Origin: Sporanaerobacter acetigenes DSM 13106
Lineage (GTDB): Bacteria; Bacillota; Clostridia; Tissierellales; Sporanaerobacteraceae
Direction: 5' to 3'
NCBI RefSeq assembly: GCF_900130025.1
Contig: NZ_FQXR01000012.1
Coordinates: 19,458-83,457, forward strand
DNA: 64,000 bases
The notes beneath the pieces are model-generated. The model had not been told where the DNA came from. It saw only the letters and a program-made list of their open reading frames with translations, and did not search any database. The translations under genes were made by a program, and so were the position numbers. Below are positions 53,286 to 61,557 of this stretch, in pieces (the first letter of the stretch is position 1; each line of letters begins with the position of its first letter).

Positions 53286-54143
53286 CTATACCACCTTTCT
53301 TTTTAATACAGAAAATATTCCATTTATAATCAAAATAAATATGAAAAGTACAACCCCTGTCCCAATAAGAGTCTCTCTGTGTAAATCAGCAGCATACCCC
53401 ATTTCTATTACAATATTGGCTGTAAGTGTACGAATACCTTTTAGTATTCCATTTGGCATCCTAGCTTGATTTCCTGCAACCATCACTACAGCCATAGTCT
53501 CTCCTATAGCCCTACCTATTCCAAGAACTATAGATGACATAATTCCAGATTTTGCTGCAGGTAACATAGCAAATATAACAGAACGTTCATGAGTAGCTCC
53601 TAAAGCTACAGCTCCTTCATAATAATCCTTTGGAACCGCTCTTATAGCAGCTTCAGAAAGGCTTATAATAGTTGGAAGTATCATTGTAGCCAAAAGAATA
53701 GATGCAGTCAGTATACTATTTCCTGTTCCTCCAAATATATCTCTAGTCAACGGAACCAATATTATAAGACCAAAAAATCCGTAAACAATTGAAGGTATTC
53801 CTGCCATAAGATTTATAGCTGGTTTTAAACATCTATAAAGTTTTTCAGGACAAAACTTTGCCAAATAAATAGCTGTAAGTATTCCTATTGGAACTCCCAA
53901 CAATATAGCCCCCCCTGTTACATAAAGGGAGCCTAATATCATTGGAAATATACCAAAAGAAGGGGGAATATTGGTAGGAGACCAGTCCTTTCCAAATAAA
54001 AATTTGAAAAAGCCAATTTCAACAATAGCCGGTATACCATTAGCAAACATAAATACACATATAAGAATCAGCGAAATTATAGAAATACTGGCTGATATGA
54101 AAAATATTATTTCCATGAATTTTTCTTTAAATTTAAATTTCAT
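53286..54143 (-). CDS. pstC: Phosphate ABC transporter permease PstC
   Basis: This 285-residue permease has six membrane helices, [16 protein letters not shown] and the EAA loop AVPKDYYEGAVALGATHERSVIFAMLPAAKSG. It is the partner of PstA, and its stop is immediately followed by the PstA start. It lies 12 bases after pstS. Length is within the family range, though it lacks the longer N-terminal extension of some Gram-negative PstC proteins. Confidence 0.95.
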   Translation of the reverse strand: MKFKFKEKFMEIIFFISASISIISLILICVFMFANGIPAIVEIGFFKFLFGKDWSPTNIPPSFGIFPMILGSLYVTGGAILLGVPIGILTAIYLAKFCPEKLYRCLKPAINLMAGIPSIVYGFFGLIILVPLTRDIFGGTGNSILTASILLATMILPTIISLSEAAIRAVPKDYYEGAVALGATHERSVIFAMLPAAKSGIMSSIVLGIGRAIGETMAVVMVAGNQARMPNGILKGIRTLTANIVIEMGYAADLHRETLIGTGVVLFIFILIINGIFSVLKRKVV

Positions 54144-54155
54144 ATTATCCCTACT

Positions 54156-55058
54156 TTATTTATTTATTTCACTCCATTTAGTTATCTCACCAATAAATAT
54201 TCGTCTTATATTTTCTTTGGTTAGATTTTCCACGGCATTTTCATTGTTTACAATTACGGCTATTCCATCTATTGCTATAGCTGTACTTTTAAGTTCAGCA
54301 CTTTCACTATCTTTTAATTCTCTTGAAGCCATTCCTATATCTGCAGTTCCATCTATTGCAGCTTTCATACCTGAAGATGAGTCGCTTTGTTGTATTTCTA
54401 TTTCCCCATTGGGGTTTATCTCTAAATACACTTCTCTAAGTTTTTCCATCAGTGGAGTAACTGAAGAAGAACCTGCCACTACTATTTTACCTGAAGGTTT
54501 GTTCCCACTATATGGACTTGTATTTTCTTCTATTGCTATATACTTGTTATTTTGTACTACTTCCTGCCCTTCACTACTCATTATGAAGTTTATAAAATCT
54601 TTAGCCAATTCACTTAGATTATCTTTTGTTGCAATATTAAAGGGTCTTGCAATTTTATAGCTTCCATTTTTAATATTTTCTACAGTTGGTGCTATTCCAT
54701 CAATATTTATGGCCTTTACTGTATCATTTAAAGAACCTGTAGATACATAGCCTATAGCATATTCATTTCCTGCAACAGTAGTTAAAACGGTATCTGTTTT
54801 CATTTGTGTAATTGCTTCTTTTGTAGTCTTATCAATTTTTGTACCATCTTGAGCTTTTTCTTCTATTTCAAAAAGCTCTACAAACGCTCCTCTTGTACCT
54901 GAGCCCTCTTCTCTTGTCACTGCTACAATCTCATTTTCCAAATCAAACGCTCCATTATCTTTGCTTACATCTTTAGCTTTATTTTCTCCTGTACATCCTG
55001 ATAAAAGACCAACAACCATAATAATCAACATCACAAGACTTATAAGCTTTTTCATCAT
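54156..55058 (-). CDS. pstS: Phosphate-binding lipoprotein PstS
   Basis: This 300-residue extracytoplasmic lipoprotein has a signal peptide ending in the lipobox LLSGC, so it should be attached by its cysteine to the outer face of the membrane. Phosphate-contact motifs are visible: AGSSSVTPLM, QQSDSSSGMKAAIDGTADIGMASRE and TREEGSGTRGAF. The ATG at 55058 is used because GAGGTGG precedes it. It is the first gene of the Pst-Pho operon and lies directly behind the PhoP-box repeats, so it is probably the most strongly induced gene under phosphate limitation. Confidence 0.95.
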   Translation of the reverse strand: MMKKLISLVMLIIMVVGLLSGCTGENKAKDVSKDNGAFDLENEIVAVTREEGSGTRGAFVELFEIEEKAQDGTKIDKTTKEAITQMKTDTVLTTVAGNEYAIGYVSTGSLNDTVKAINIDGIAPTVENIKNGSYKIARPFNIATKDNLSELAKDFINFIMSSEGQEVVQNNKYIAIEENTSPYSGNKPSGKIVVAGSSSVTPLMEKLREVYLEINPNGEIEIQQSDSSSGMKAAIDGTADIGMASRELKDSESAELKSTAIAIDGIAVIVNNENAVENLTKENIRRIFIGEITKWSEINK

Positions 55059-55107
55059 ATCCACCTCATCTTTTTATTTTGTTTACATTTATATATTAAA
55101 TCAACAT

Positions 55108-55147
55108 TGTAAAATCTAATATTTCCTATATGTAAAATCTATGTAAA
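55108..55147 (-). promoter_or_regulatory. PhoP-box repeats upstream of pstS
   Basis: On the minus strand TTTACA occurs three times. Two copies are exactly 11 bases apart (complements at 55131-55136 and 55142-55147) and the third is 23 bases further on (55108-55113). TT(A/T)ACA-like repeats with 11-base periodicity are the PhoP-binding sites known from Bacillus pst promoters. They lie about 50-90 bases upstream of the pstS start. Confidence 0.7.
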
Positions 55148-55175
55148 AATAGATTTTATGTATTAAAAAAACTTA

Positions 55176-55224
55176 TATAGCCGAAAAGACACCTCTTAAA
55201 TTTAGAGGTATCTTTTCGGCTATA
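55176..55224 (-). terminator. Long hairpin terminator between the spore-surface genes and the pst operon
   Basis: Arms of 14 and 8 bases (TATAGCCGAAAAGA plus ACCTCTAA-type sequence) pair almost without interruption across about 49 bases. On the minus strand seven T residues follow a few bases later. It should insulate pstS from read-through from the gene at 55379. Otherwise the segment from 55225 to 55378 contains only the hairpin at 55339-55366. Confidence 0.7.
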
Positions 55225-55338
55225 AATGAATCGAGGAAATTGCATTCTATAACTGGAACAGTTCGAGTCACAGTTTTTTTATCACAAATTTTGATTTTAG
55301 GCATAATATAAAAGTGAATATATATCTTATAGTAAATT

Positions 55339-55366
55339 GATAGGGTATGCGGCAACATACCCTATC
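55339..55366. other. Perfect hairpin downstream of the spore-surface gene, without T-tail
   Basis: GATAGGGTATG and its exact complement flank a six-base loop, 12 bases after the stop of the gene at 55379. No T-run follows on the minus strand, so it is either a transcript-end stabiliser or a weak terminator ahead of the larger hairpin. Confidence 0.6.
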
Positions 55367-55378
55367 AGAAAATGGCAA

Positions 55379-56215
55379 TTAACTTTCAGTTTTAGTTTCA
55401 ATTACTTCTTTAGTTACACAATCACCAGTGGTAGGAGAAATTCTAACTTGCCTTTTTTGTAAAACTTTAATTGTGAGTTCTATAACCATTTTTTCTTCAA
55501 TTTCAGTAAATTCTCTTTCTTCAAAAGGAATATCAACATTAGTAGGAGCAGTACGATTTATATATTCGTCGAATTCATAAATATTGCTATATAATAATTC
55601 GCAGAATGGAAGTTCGTTGAAAAACTCCTCGCTTTGTTGATTAAACTCTGATAGATCACCTGACATTAAACGATCTTTCTCTGCAAAAGTGTCTCTAGGC
55701 AGTTCTTCTTCTCTGAGGTATTCAAATTCATTCCTACTGTTAACAAGTAAACTTTGTGGGTTTCTAAAGAAAGTAACAGGTGTTGTACATTCAAAAGGAA
55801 CATCTATAGTGCAATGATGAATTTCTCCACATACTCCATCAAGACTAGAACAAGTTCTAGTAGAGTAATCAATATTTTTGCGGACAAACCCTCTTATAAA
55901 GAGTATATTAGTAGGTTGTAGAAGCAAACATTGAGTTATTTTTAATCTTTTTTTAGCATCTTTAATTTCGAGAGCTGGTTCTGGTAAATTAATTGTTGAA
56001 TTGACAAAGAATCTAACTCTTAATTGAGCTAAAACAACAGGTATTTTGGCTATAACACCACTTGTAATTCCAGATGGTACCAATGGTGTATTTGGACAAT
56101 CACCTAAATCTCTACTATCAACATCAACACAAACCTGTTGTGTTGGATTACATCTACACTTATCATCATAAACTTCAATATTACTTACTTTTGCCGTTTC
56201 AATTTTATCACTCAT
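55379..56215 (-). CDS. Probable spore-surface protein (CsxC/SPOCS-like), shorter paralogue
   Basis: The 278-residue protein has no signal peptide. After a short N-terminus it has CVDVDSRDLGDCPN. It then has two core stretches typical of clostridial spore coat or exosporium proteins of the CsxC/SPOCS (DUF3794-like) type: KIPVVLAQLRVRFFVNSTINLPEPALEIKD and ITQCLLLQPTNILFIRGFVRKNIDYSTRTCSSLDG...HHCTIDVPFEC. The many cysteines fit disulfide-cross-linked spore layers. It is paralogous to the next upstream gene over almost its whole length and lies 85 bases from it. The start follows AGGAGG. Mother-cell sigma control is expected but I see no convincing promoter. Family name is recalled, not searched. 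Confidence 0.65.
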   Translation of the reverse strand: MSDKIETAKVSNIEVYDDKCRCNPTQQVCVDVDSRDLGDCPNTPLVPSGITSGVIAKIPVVLAQLRVRFFVNSTINLPEPALEIKDAKKRLKITQCLLLQPTNILFIRGFVRKNIDYSTRTCSSLDGVCGEIHHCTIDVPFECTTPVTFFRNPQSLLVNSRNEFEYLREEELPRDTFAEKDRLMSGDLSEFNQQSEEFFNELPFCELLYSNIYEFDEYINRTAPTNVDIPFEEREFTEIEEKMVIELTIKVLQKRQVRISPTTGDCVTKEVIETKTES

Positions 56216-56299
56216 TTTAGTATCCTCCTAACAGATTATTATTTGGATGTCAAAACATCTATGTCCTTTTCCCTAGTACATGGTATTCAACTTGTCTAA

Positions 56300-57337
56300 T
56301 TATGTGATTATATTTTTTATATTTATTTTTGTTAAATCATTTATAATTGGTGGAATTACCACATTTATGTTTTGAATTATTTCTAATTTAATCTCTATTA
56401 CCATTTTTTCTTCTATTTGTATAAAGAATTTTTCTTTATATGGAAACTCAATATTTAGTTGAGGAAAATTATTAATGAGTTCATCAAATTCAACTATTCT
56501 ACTAGAAAGTAGTTTACAGAAAGGACATTCATTAAAGAATTCTTCACTCACTTGATTAAATTCAGAAAAATCCCCTAACAACGATTTATCTTTTTCAGCA
56601 AAAGCTTTTTTTGAAAATATCTCTTCCTTTAAATATTGAAATTCTTGTTTAGTATTTTGAAGTGGTTTTAAAGGTTCTATAAAGAAGTTAACAGATGTAC
56701 TGCATTCAAAAGGAGTATCCACAGTACAATGATGAATATCTACACTTACTCCATCAAGACTAGAACAATTTATAGTAGAATAATCAATATTTTGGCGTAC
56801 AAATCCTTTTATAAACAGAATATTGGTAGGTTGTAAAAGTATACATTGAGTTACTTTTAAACTTTTTTTAATGTCTTTTACTTCAAAGACTAGCTCAGGT
56901 AAGTTGATTACTGAACTAATATGGAATGGAACAGTTAATTGAGCTAAGACTACAGGTATTTTAGCTATAACACCAGTTTTGATTCCAGTTGGTGTTTCTG
57001 AATAATTTGGACAAATATCTAAGTTTCTACTATTAACATTAACACAAGGGGAAGGCTCTACTAGATCATCACCACATCTATTATCAAAACATTGCATATT
57101 AATACTACTCTCATCTTTACTATCATTAGATGAAATTATTTCATTAGCTTCGTCAATATTAAAACTGTCTGAGGATTCTATATCAACAGTTTCTTCATTC
57201 ACTACATTTGAGTCAACATCAATAGAGTTTGTATTTTCAGTATGAACAATGGTTGCATTGTTGTCCATATCATTACAATTCATATCAGTAAAAAATTGAA
57301 CATAGCTAATATTTATGAAATCAATTGGCTCTGCCAA
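56300..57337 (-). CDS. Probable spore-surface protein (CsxC/SPOCS-like), longer paralogue
   Basis: This 345-residue protein shares the core of its neighbour at 55379: CVNVNSRNLDICPN, KIPVVLAQLTVPFHISSVINLPE and the VTQCILLQPTNILFIKGFVRQNIDYS block. It has an added 90-residue N-terminal region that is very acidic and rich in asparagine, aspartate and serine. Such low-complexity tails are common in outer spore-layer proteins. Translation starts at TTG 57337 after GGAGGAG. The two genes clearly arose by duplication, and the acidic extension is unique to this copy. Function as a structural spore-surface protein is inferred from similarity and cysteine content. Confidence 0.65.
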   Translation of the reverse strand: MAEPIDFINISYVQFFTDMNCNDMDNNATIVHTENTNSIDVDSNVVNEETVDIESSDSFNIDEANEIISSNDSKDESSINMQCFDNRCGDDLVEPSPCVNVNSRNLDICPNYSETPTGIKTGVIAKIPVVLAQLTVPFHISSVINLPELVFEVKDIKKSLKVTQCILLQPTNILFIKGFVRQNIDYSTINCSSLDGVSVDIHHCTVDTPFECSTSVNFFIEPLKPLQNTKQEFQYLKEEIFSKKAFAEKDKSLLGDFSEFNQVSEEFFNECPFCKLLSSRIVEFDELINNFPQLNIEFPYKEKFFIQIEEKMVIEIKLEIIQNINVVIPPIINDLTKINIKNIIT

Positions 57338-57451
57338 GATTTCTCCTCCTTTCCAAAAAGTTTGTAAATTATAACATTGTCTACTATATGTTATTCTCCT
57401 TATTTAATTAGGTGAAAAGCAATAAATGCATGAAGATAAAAACTTTGGTAT

Positions 57452-57485
57452 AATAAAAGAACTCTTATATAAGAGTTCTTTTATT
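57452..57485. terminator. Palindromic terminator after the coiled-coil gene
   Basis: The 34-base segment from AATAAAAGAACTC to its complement GAGTTCTTTTATT is a perfect palindrome with T-runs on both strands. It lies eight bases after the stop of the coiled-coil gene. Confidence 0.85.
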
Positions 57486-57493
57486 ATTATTTA

Positions 57494-57772
57494 CTATACT
57501 ATTCTTCTTTGAAGTCTTCTAATATCTACTTCATGTTTTCCTATTAGTTCTTTTAATATCTCATTTTCCTCAATAATAGTGTCAAGTTTAGTATTAGTCT
57601 CTTGTCTAAATTCTGTTAAATCAGCTGTCTGTTCAGTAATAGCTTTTAATTCCTTTTTAATCTCTCTCTGGCCTTCCTCTAAGCTTATTTGGCCTTTCTC
57701 TAAGCTTCTTTGGCCTTCTTTTAGGCTTTTTAACTCCTCTAATACTATCTTTTGAAATTCTTCGTTGGTCAT
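57494..57772 (-). CDS. Small coiled-coil protein
   Basis: The ATG at 57772, a few bases after GGGGGTG, gives a 92-residue protein that is almost entirely heptad-like. It contains a short near-repeat (SLKEGQRSLEKGQISLEEGQ) and ends in RRLQRRIV. It resembles the widespread small clostridial proteins with EGQ repeats that are often misannotated as chromosome-segregation ATPase-like because of their coiled coils. It may be phage-derived or regulatory. There is no membrane segment. It is followed by a strong terminator and sits at the edge of the accessory region. Confidence 0.7.
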   Translation of the reverse strand: MTNEEFQKIVLEELKSLKEGQRSLEKGQISLEEGQREIKKELKAITEQTADLTEFRQETNTKLDTIIEENEILKELIGKHEVDIRRLQRRIV

Positions 57773-57823
57773 TGGAACACCCCCAATTCCATCTTTCACT
57801 TATATTTAATATTATATCATATT

Positions 57824-58042
57824 TTATAATACGTCATCTATAACCAGATAATTATACCCTTCGGTTGTTTGTAATACATTTTTTTGAGCAAACAATGAAT
57901 TAAAAAATCCCAATTGAAGTCCACCGTTCCAATTAAGCTGTTTGATTATTTCATTTGACCACATTGGAATTTTAATTTCCTTTTCTTCCATACAATTTAC
58001 ATTATTGCCTAAACTTTGGGGTGCATAAACTAGTAGATATTT
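57824..58042 (-). pseudogene. Truncated C-terminal gene fragment of unknown family
   Basis: An open minus-strand segment of about 72 codons reads KYLLVYAPQSLGNN and later IPMWSNEIIKQLNWNGG, ending GYNYLVIDDVL and a stop. It begins right after a stop codon just past the GNAT gene, and there is no ribosome binding site before its internal ATG at 57991. Codon use looks coding, so it is probably the tail of a larger gene whose front was lost when the GNAT gene was inserted. I do not recognise the family. Confidence 0.45.
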
Positions 58043-58052
58043 TTATTTATTT

Positions 58053-58556
58053 TCAAGTAATACTTTTGGTCCACTTTACTTTATTTAAATCTAAATACAT
58101 ATACTCACGATTGGTTTTCATTTCTTGGAATCCAAAAGAAGAATAAAAGGTTTTTAAGTGTTTGACTAAAATTCCTCTTTCACATATATCCATATTTTCT
58201 TTAGAATCAAATTCAATATCATCAGTAATTGGATCTGGAAAAAGTCCAATATACCTTATATTATCTTCAACATAAGCAGAAATGTTTTTTATAAATTCAT
58301 CTAAAACTATTTTACCTACTCCATTGCCCCTGTATTTAGGATAAATATAAAACCTATCTAAATGGTAAATATTTTTCCCTTGGGTTTTATAACAAGATGT
58401 TTCCTTAATTAAGCTTCTAGATATATCAAAAGTTTCTTCATTATAATAGTGTAGTAGTGAAATTAATTCATGCCTCTGTTTGTCTTTACTTAATGCTGAT
58501 AGATTAAAAAAATGCCCTGTTAATTCTCCTATTGTCACTTCCTTGTCATTCATCAA
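58053..58556 (-). CDS. GNAT family N-acetyltransferase, probably longer at the N-terminus
   Basis: A GNAT acetyltransferase core is visible: LDRFYIYPKYRGNGVGKIVLDEFIKNI carries the acetyl-CoA pyrophosphate loop (Q/RxxGxG/A type). The first ATG is at 58556, but the frame stays open upstream to about 58685 with clear coding character (YYPYTKELYLNICELMND). A strong AGGAGG (58697-58692) stands before it, and no ATG, GTG or TTG is in frame there. Only ATT codons at 58685 and 58682 have correct spacing. A promoter at 58755-58728 fits that longer form. Either an ATT start is used or a start codon was lost. The substrate is unknown. Confidence 0.75.
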   Translation of the reverse strand: MMNDKEVTIGELTGHFFNLSALSKDKQRHELISLLHYYNEETFDISRSLIKETSCYKTQGKNIYHLDRFYIYPKYRGNGVGKIVLDEFIKNISAYVEDNIRYIGLFPDPITDDIEFDSKENMDICERGILVKHLKTFYSSFGFQEMKTNREYMYLDLNKVKWTKSIT

Positions 58557-58727
58557 TTCACAAATATTTAAATAAAGTTCCTTAGTATAAGGATAATAAT
58601 CATGAGATAACTTAGGATCTTTCTTTAAATAAATAATAAAGTCATAGTTAATGTCATGTGTTTCTTCACTGTCAATTACAATAATCCCAATCCTCCTAAT
58701 TTCTTATTTGCAATATCTTATAAATAT

Positions 58728-58755
58728 ATTATAAACCTTATTTTAAAAAAATCAA
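58728..58755 (-). promoter_or_regulatory. Promoter of the GNAT gene
   Basis: TTGATT (58755-58750) and TATAAT (58733-58728) are 16 bases apart and predict a transcript starting near 58721, ahead of the AGGAGG at 58692-58697. The remaining sequence to 58906 holds nothing I can identify. Confidence 0.55.
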
Positions 58756-58906
58756 AAATCCTTTCCCCAGTTTTGCAGAAAATAATTGATCAGAAAACAC
58801 TATGTCCTTGTAATTGTAATATTTACATGAAAGAATTTATCTACTCATAGTGCAATATTATAGAAAATCAAGTACAGGTAAAATTAAACAAAAAGCTGTA
58901 AAAAGA

Positions 58907-59348
58907 TTATTGTACTTCTTGCTGGAACTCGTGAAAATTTTTAGGATTTACTTGGCAGCATAAAGCATAAAGTCCAGCAGTATATGGCACCGCCCAGCTC
59001 ATACCTCCTGAATAATAAAACACATATTTATCATCTCCAGTAGGGCTAGCTACACATCTAGAATCCATAGGTACCAATATATCTTCTTTAATCATCCTAT
59101 ACTCAGTATTCCTCCAAAAATACCCTTTGATATAGGAATTTAAATCATTTGAATCCCCCAGAGGATCCCGTCCAGTCCCCATTAAGCTATTTCCCATAGC
59201 AATAGTATATATTCCCTCATTAGAAGCCCTGTTTATAGCTTCTTGAACCAAATCCCCATTTTTCATTTCTGGACCATCTATTCCTAATGAAATTGAAATT
59301 ACACGTATCTTTTTATCTACAGGTAATGTTTTATTAATTTCTATTATC
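58907..59348 (-). pseudogene. Subtilisin-like (S8) protease fragment
   Basis: The open frame reads RVISISLGIDG, then AINRASNEGIYTIAMGNS, and ends with the serine-site segment YYSGGMSWAVPYTAGLYAL, which matches the GTSxAxP region of S8 proteases. The aspartate and histidine parts of the triad are missing because the 5' end stops exactly where the AraC regulator gene ends (59349). The C-terminal end is also short, stopping at EFQQEVQ. An ATG at 59266 exists but has no ribosome binding site. The fragment is therefore a relic split off by insertion or recombination. Confidence 0.75.
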
Positions 59349-60221
59349 CTATTCTACATGATTTTTTTCTTTAACAGGAATCCAAATCTCACTATAGTAG
59401 TTTTCATCCTGATTACCCTGTGGATAATCAGCTATATTGGTATACATTTCAACATTATAACCTGCTGCAATTTCATAATCCTTGCAATTAGGCAGCCATT
59501 CTGAGAAAATTTTTTTATTCACATCTTGCAAAGATTTTGGCATTGCACCCTTACAAGCAAAAATAGCCCATATATGTTTAGGTATAACCTTTGTAACAAA
59601 ACCATCAGGTATTTCCAAAGATGGATTATAATCATCTGCAATTAAGTACTCGAATTCATCTGAATCCATCGCGCTCTCAGCTATACATATTCCGTACATT
59701 CCACATACAAACTTACCCTTTCCTGTTTGATAATGATCTGTCCAAAACTGTGGAATTTTCATAGTTGCATCGTCATACTTAAACATCCTTGATACACCCA
59801 TAATAGTGAATGAATCTTTTTCAACAATTTTGTAATCCATAATATAGCCACCTTCCAATGAGAATTTTATTTTTAGTGGGGCAAATGATTTAACCATTGC
59901 TCCATCTTTTCGGACTGCAGTAGGTGTAACACCATGAAATCGGGTGAAAGCCTTTGTGAAACTATCTGCTGAGGTGTAGCCATATTTCACTGCAATATCC
60001 ATAATCTTTTTATCAGTAGAAATAAGTTCACTACCAGCAAGTGTAAGCCTACGTTGTTTAATATACTCTCCAACTGTAAAACCACAAAGCATTGCAAAAC
60101 CTTTTTGGAAATAAAATGGAGATATAAATGCTTTTTCTGCAATATCCTCTATTGAGATTTCTTCTGTAATATTATCTTCAATATAATCAATAGCCCTGCC
60201 AATTCCTTCAACCCATCCCAT
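59349..60221 (-). CDS. AraC-family regulator with GyrI-like effector domain
   Basis: The 290-residue protein has an N-terminal AraC double helix-turn-helix (IEDNITEEISIEDIAEKAFISPFYFQKGF and IMDIAVKYGYTSADSFTKAF). A C-terminal GyrI/SoxS-type effector-binding domain follows (VEKDSFTIMGVSR ... YNVEMYTNIADYPQ). Such Rob- or BltR-like regulators sense small drugs or toxins. The ATG at 60221 follows AGGGGTG. The surrounding genes (GNATs, APH-like and Nudix) are typical targets of resistance-type regulators, but no shared operator was found. The 3' end adjoins a truncated protease gene, which suggests that this gene arrived by insertion. Confidence 0.88.
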   Translation of the reverse strand: MGWVEGIGRAIDYIEDNITEEISIEDIAEKAFISPFYFQKGFAMLCGFTVGEYIKQRRLTLAGSELISTDKKIMDIAVKYGYTSADSFTKAFTRFHGVTPTAVRKDGAMVKSFAPLKIKFSLEGGYIMDYKIVEKDSFTIMGVSRMFKYDDATMKIPQFWTDHYQTGKGKFVCGMYGICIAESAMDSDEFEYLIADDYNPSLEIPDGFVTKVIPKHIWAIFACKGAMPKSLQDVNKKIFSEWLPNCKDYEIAAGYNVEMYTNIADYPQGNQDENYYSEIWIPVKEKNHVE

Positions 60222-60316
60222 ATTCATCACCCCTATCTGCAAATATATCTTATCTCTTATCAAGTGATTGTTCCCGACTTTTTGTGTTATGTTTTGTCTT
60301 TTTAGAAGTATACTTC

Positions 60317-60787
60317 TTATAATTTTTTTGTCATATATACCATTCCAGGATTATACCCAAGTTTTTGATTTAATGCTATCATACTATTATTCTTATAATG
60401 CACTGTTGTTTCTATTGTTTTTATTCCTTCAAGCCGACACCATTCCTCCAATAATTTTTTTAGTTTTGTAGCTACCCCCTGGCCCCTATAATCCTCTGTT
60501 ACATATAAAGATAAAATCATAACACTATCTTGAGATTTCTCTTGTTTGCAAGCCCATATAAATCCCTGTATATGGCCTAGTTCATCTTCTGCAACAACAA
60601 GTAACAAATCTTCATTTCTTGTATTTTGAATTTTTAGTACTGTTTCTTCTATTTCTGCTGTTGTAACTGTATAATCTGGTATCCATAGTTTTGGTGTGAG
60701 ATTATGCCATTTTGCAATCTGCATTAAAAGCAATTCTGATTTCTTGTCGATATTGCTACTATCAAGCTCAATTTTTCTATAATTCAT
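60317..60787 (-). CDS. GNAT family N-acetyltransferase
   Basis: The 156-residue enzyme shows the GNAT order. A substrate strand VVAEDELGHIQGFIWA is followed by MILSLYVTEDYRGQGVATKLKKLLEEWC, the acetyl-CoA loop, and the end motif NNSMIALNQKLGYNPGMVYMTKKL, which is typical of small-molecule acetyltransferases. The ATG at 60787 follows GGAGGAATTAATA. The substrate cannot be inferred. It is transcribed with the same orientation as the other accessory genes here, and its upstream region contains the start of a plus-strand gene fragment. Confidence 0.85.
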   Translation of the reverse strand: MNYRKIELDSSNIDKKSELLLMQIAKWHNLTPKLWIPDYTVTTAEIEETVLKIQNTRNEDLLLVVAEDELGHIQGFIWACKQEKSQDSVMILSLYVTEDYRGQGVATKLKKLLEEWCRLEGIKTIETTVHYKNNSMIALNQKLGYNPGMVYMTKKL

Positions 60788-60815
60788 TATTAATTCCTCC
60801 AAATTTAGTTCCCCT

Positions 60816-61064
60816 CACCTTTTCTACAAAAACAATCAGATATTCGAAGAATTTCCTTATACGGCAAAGAATGTACCCAAGGATCAGATCGTTCCACCGG
60901 AAGTTATGGGAGATTACTATCCCTGCAGTAAATATGTCAATCCTTTCTTTTTTAATTCATGTTGTTATGATTTCAAAGATAAATGCTCTTGCTGGCGCCT
61001 AGAATGTTTACTCGGTTATTATAAGATTATGACGTATAAAGATTGCAAATCACTTTTTTTATAA
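60816..61064 (+). pseudogene. Cysteine-rich protein fragment on the plus strand
   Basis: A plus-strand frame without a start codon or ribosome binding site reads NQIFEEFPYTAKNVPKDQ and continues to YYPCSKYVNPFFFNSCCYDFKDKC, then SCWRLECLLGYYK, ending at TAA 61062. Amino acid composition and its less AT-rich sequence indicate former coding DNA. Six cysteines in about 25 residues suggest a structural (perhaps spore-related) or metal-binding protein. It is cut at the 5' side by the GNAT gene region and overlaps the end of the next GNAT by six bases. The family is not recognised. Confidence 0.5.
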
Positions 61065-61469
61065 TCTCTTCAAAAAGAAGTGCTCTGAAAAACCATCAAC
61101 TTTATTATCATAAGACCCAACTTCTTCATATCCTATCGAACGATAGAAGTCCCTGCCCTGCCAATTAAAGGTATCTAATCTAATCATATTTGCCCCCATT
61201 AATTTTGCACGTTTTTCGATTTCATTCATTAACAATGTGCCAATTTTATTTTTCCTATAATCTTCATCAACAAATACAGTAGAAACATATAATATTCTAA
61301 ATCCAGTCATACATGCATCCGCTCCAGCAATTAATTTATCACCATCTTTTACACCAATTTTTATACTACCTGAAATTTCATATATTGTATACTTTTTATC
61401 ATATTCATCAAGACGATTTTCAATATCCTCTACCTGTGTATCATTAAGTTCAATAATCTTATAATTCAT
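61059..61469 (-). CDS. GNAT family N-acetyltransferase
   Basis: The 136-residue protein starts at ATG 61469, which follows TAGGAGGATTGAATTT. Earlier codons in the frame have no such site. The acetyl-CoA binding segment is VSTVFVDEDYRKNKIGTLLMNEIEKRAKLMGANMIRLDTF, and the C-terminal QGRDFYRSIGYEEVGSY matches small Gcn5-type acetyltransferases. Charge and size fit enzymes acting on amines or antibiotics, with no specific evidence. It overlaps the end of a plus-strand gene fragment and lies next to a broken methyltransferase gene start, so the locus is rearranged. Confidence 0.85.
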   Translation of the reverse strand: MNYKIIELNDTQVEDIENRLDEYDKKYTIYEISGSIKIGVKDGDKLIAGADACMTGFRILYVSTVFVDEDYRKNKIGTLLMNEIEKRAKLMGANMIRLDTFNWQGRDFYRSIGYEEVGSYDNKVDGFSEHFFLKRL

Positions 61470-61557
61470 AAATTCAATCCTCCTAAAAGTATATTTAATA
61501 TCCACATCATATTTTTCTACTTTTCTGCCACAAATAATAAATGTTTTTCAATCTGTC

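Noticed and set aside
55173..55358. Minus-strand 61-codon frame with KIKICDKKTVTRTVPVIE
   Set aside because: No ribosome binding site precedes either methionine. The 3' part is made of a terminator hairpin, and the frame lies in a transcript-end region.
60712..61002. Plus-strand 96-codon frame starting MQSALKAI
   Set aside because: It crosses the start of the GNAT gene on the other strand. A different plus-strand frame (60816-61064) in the same region has better coding character.
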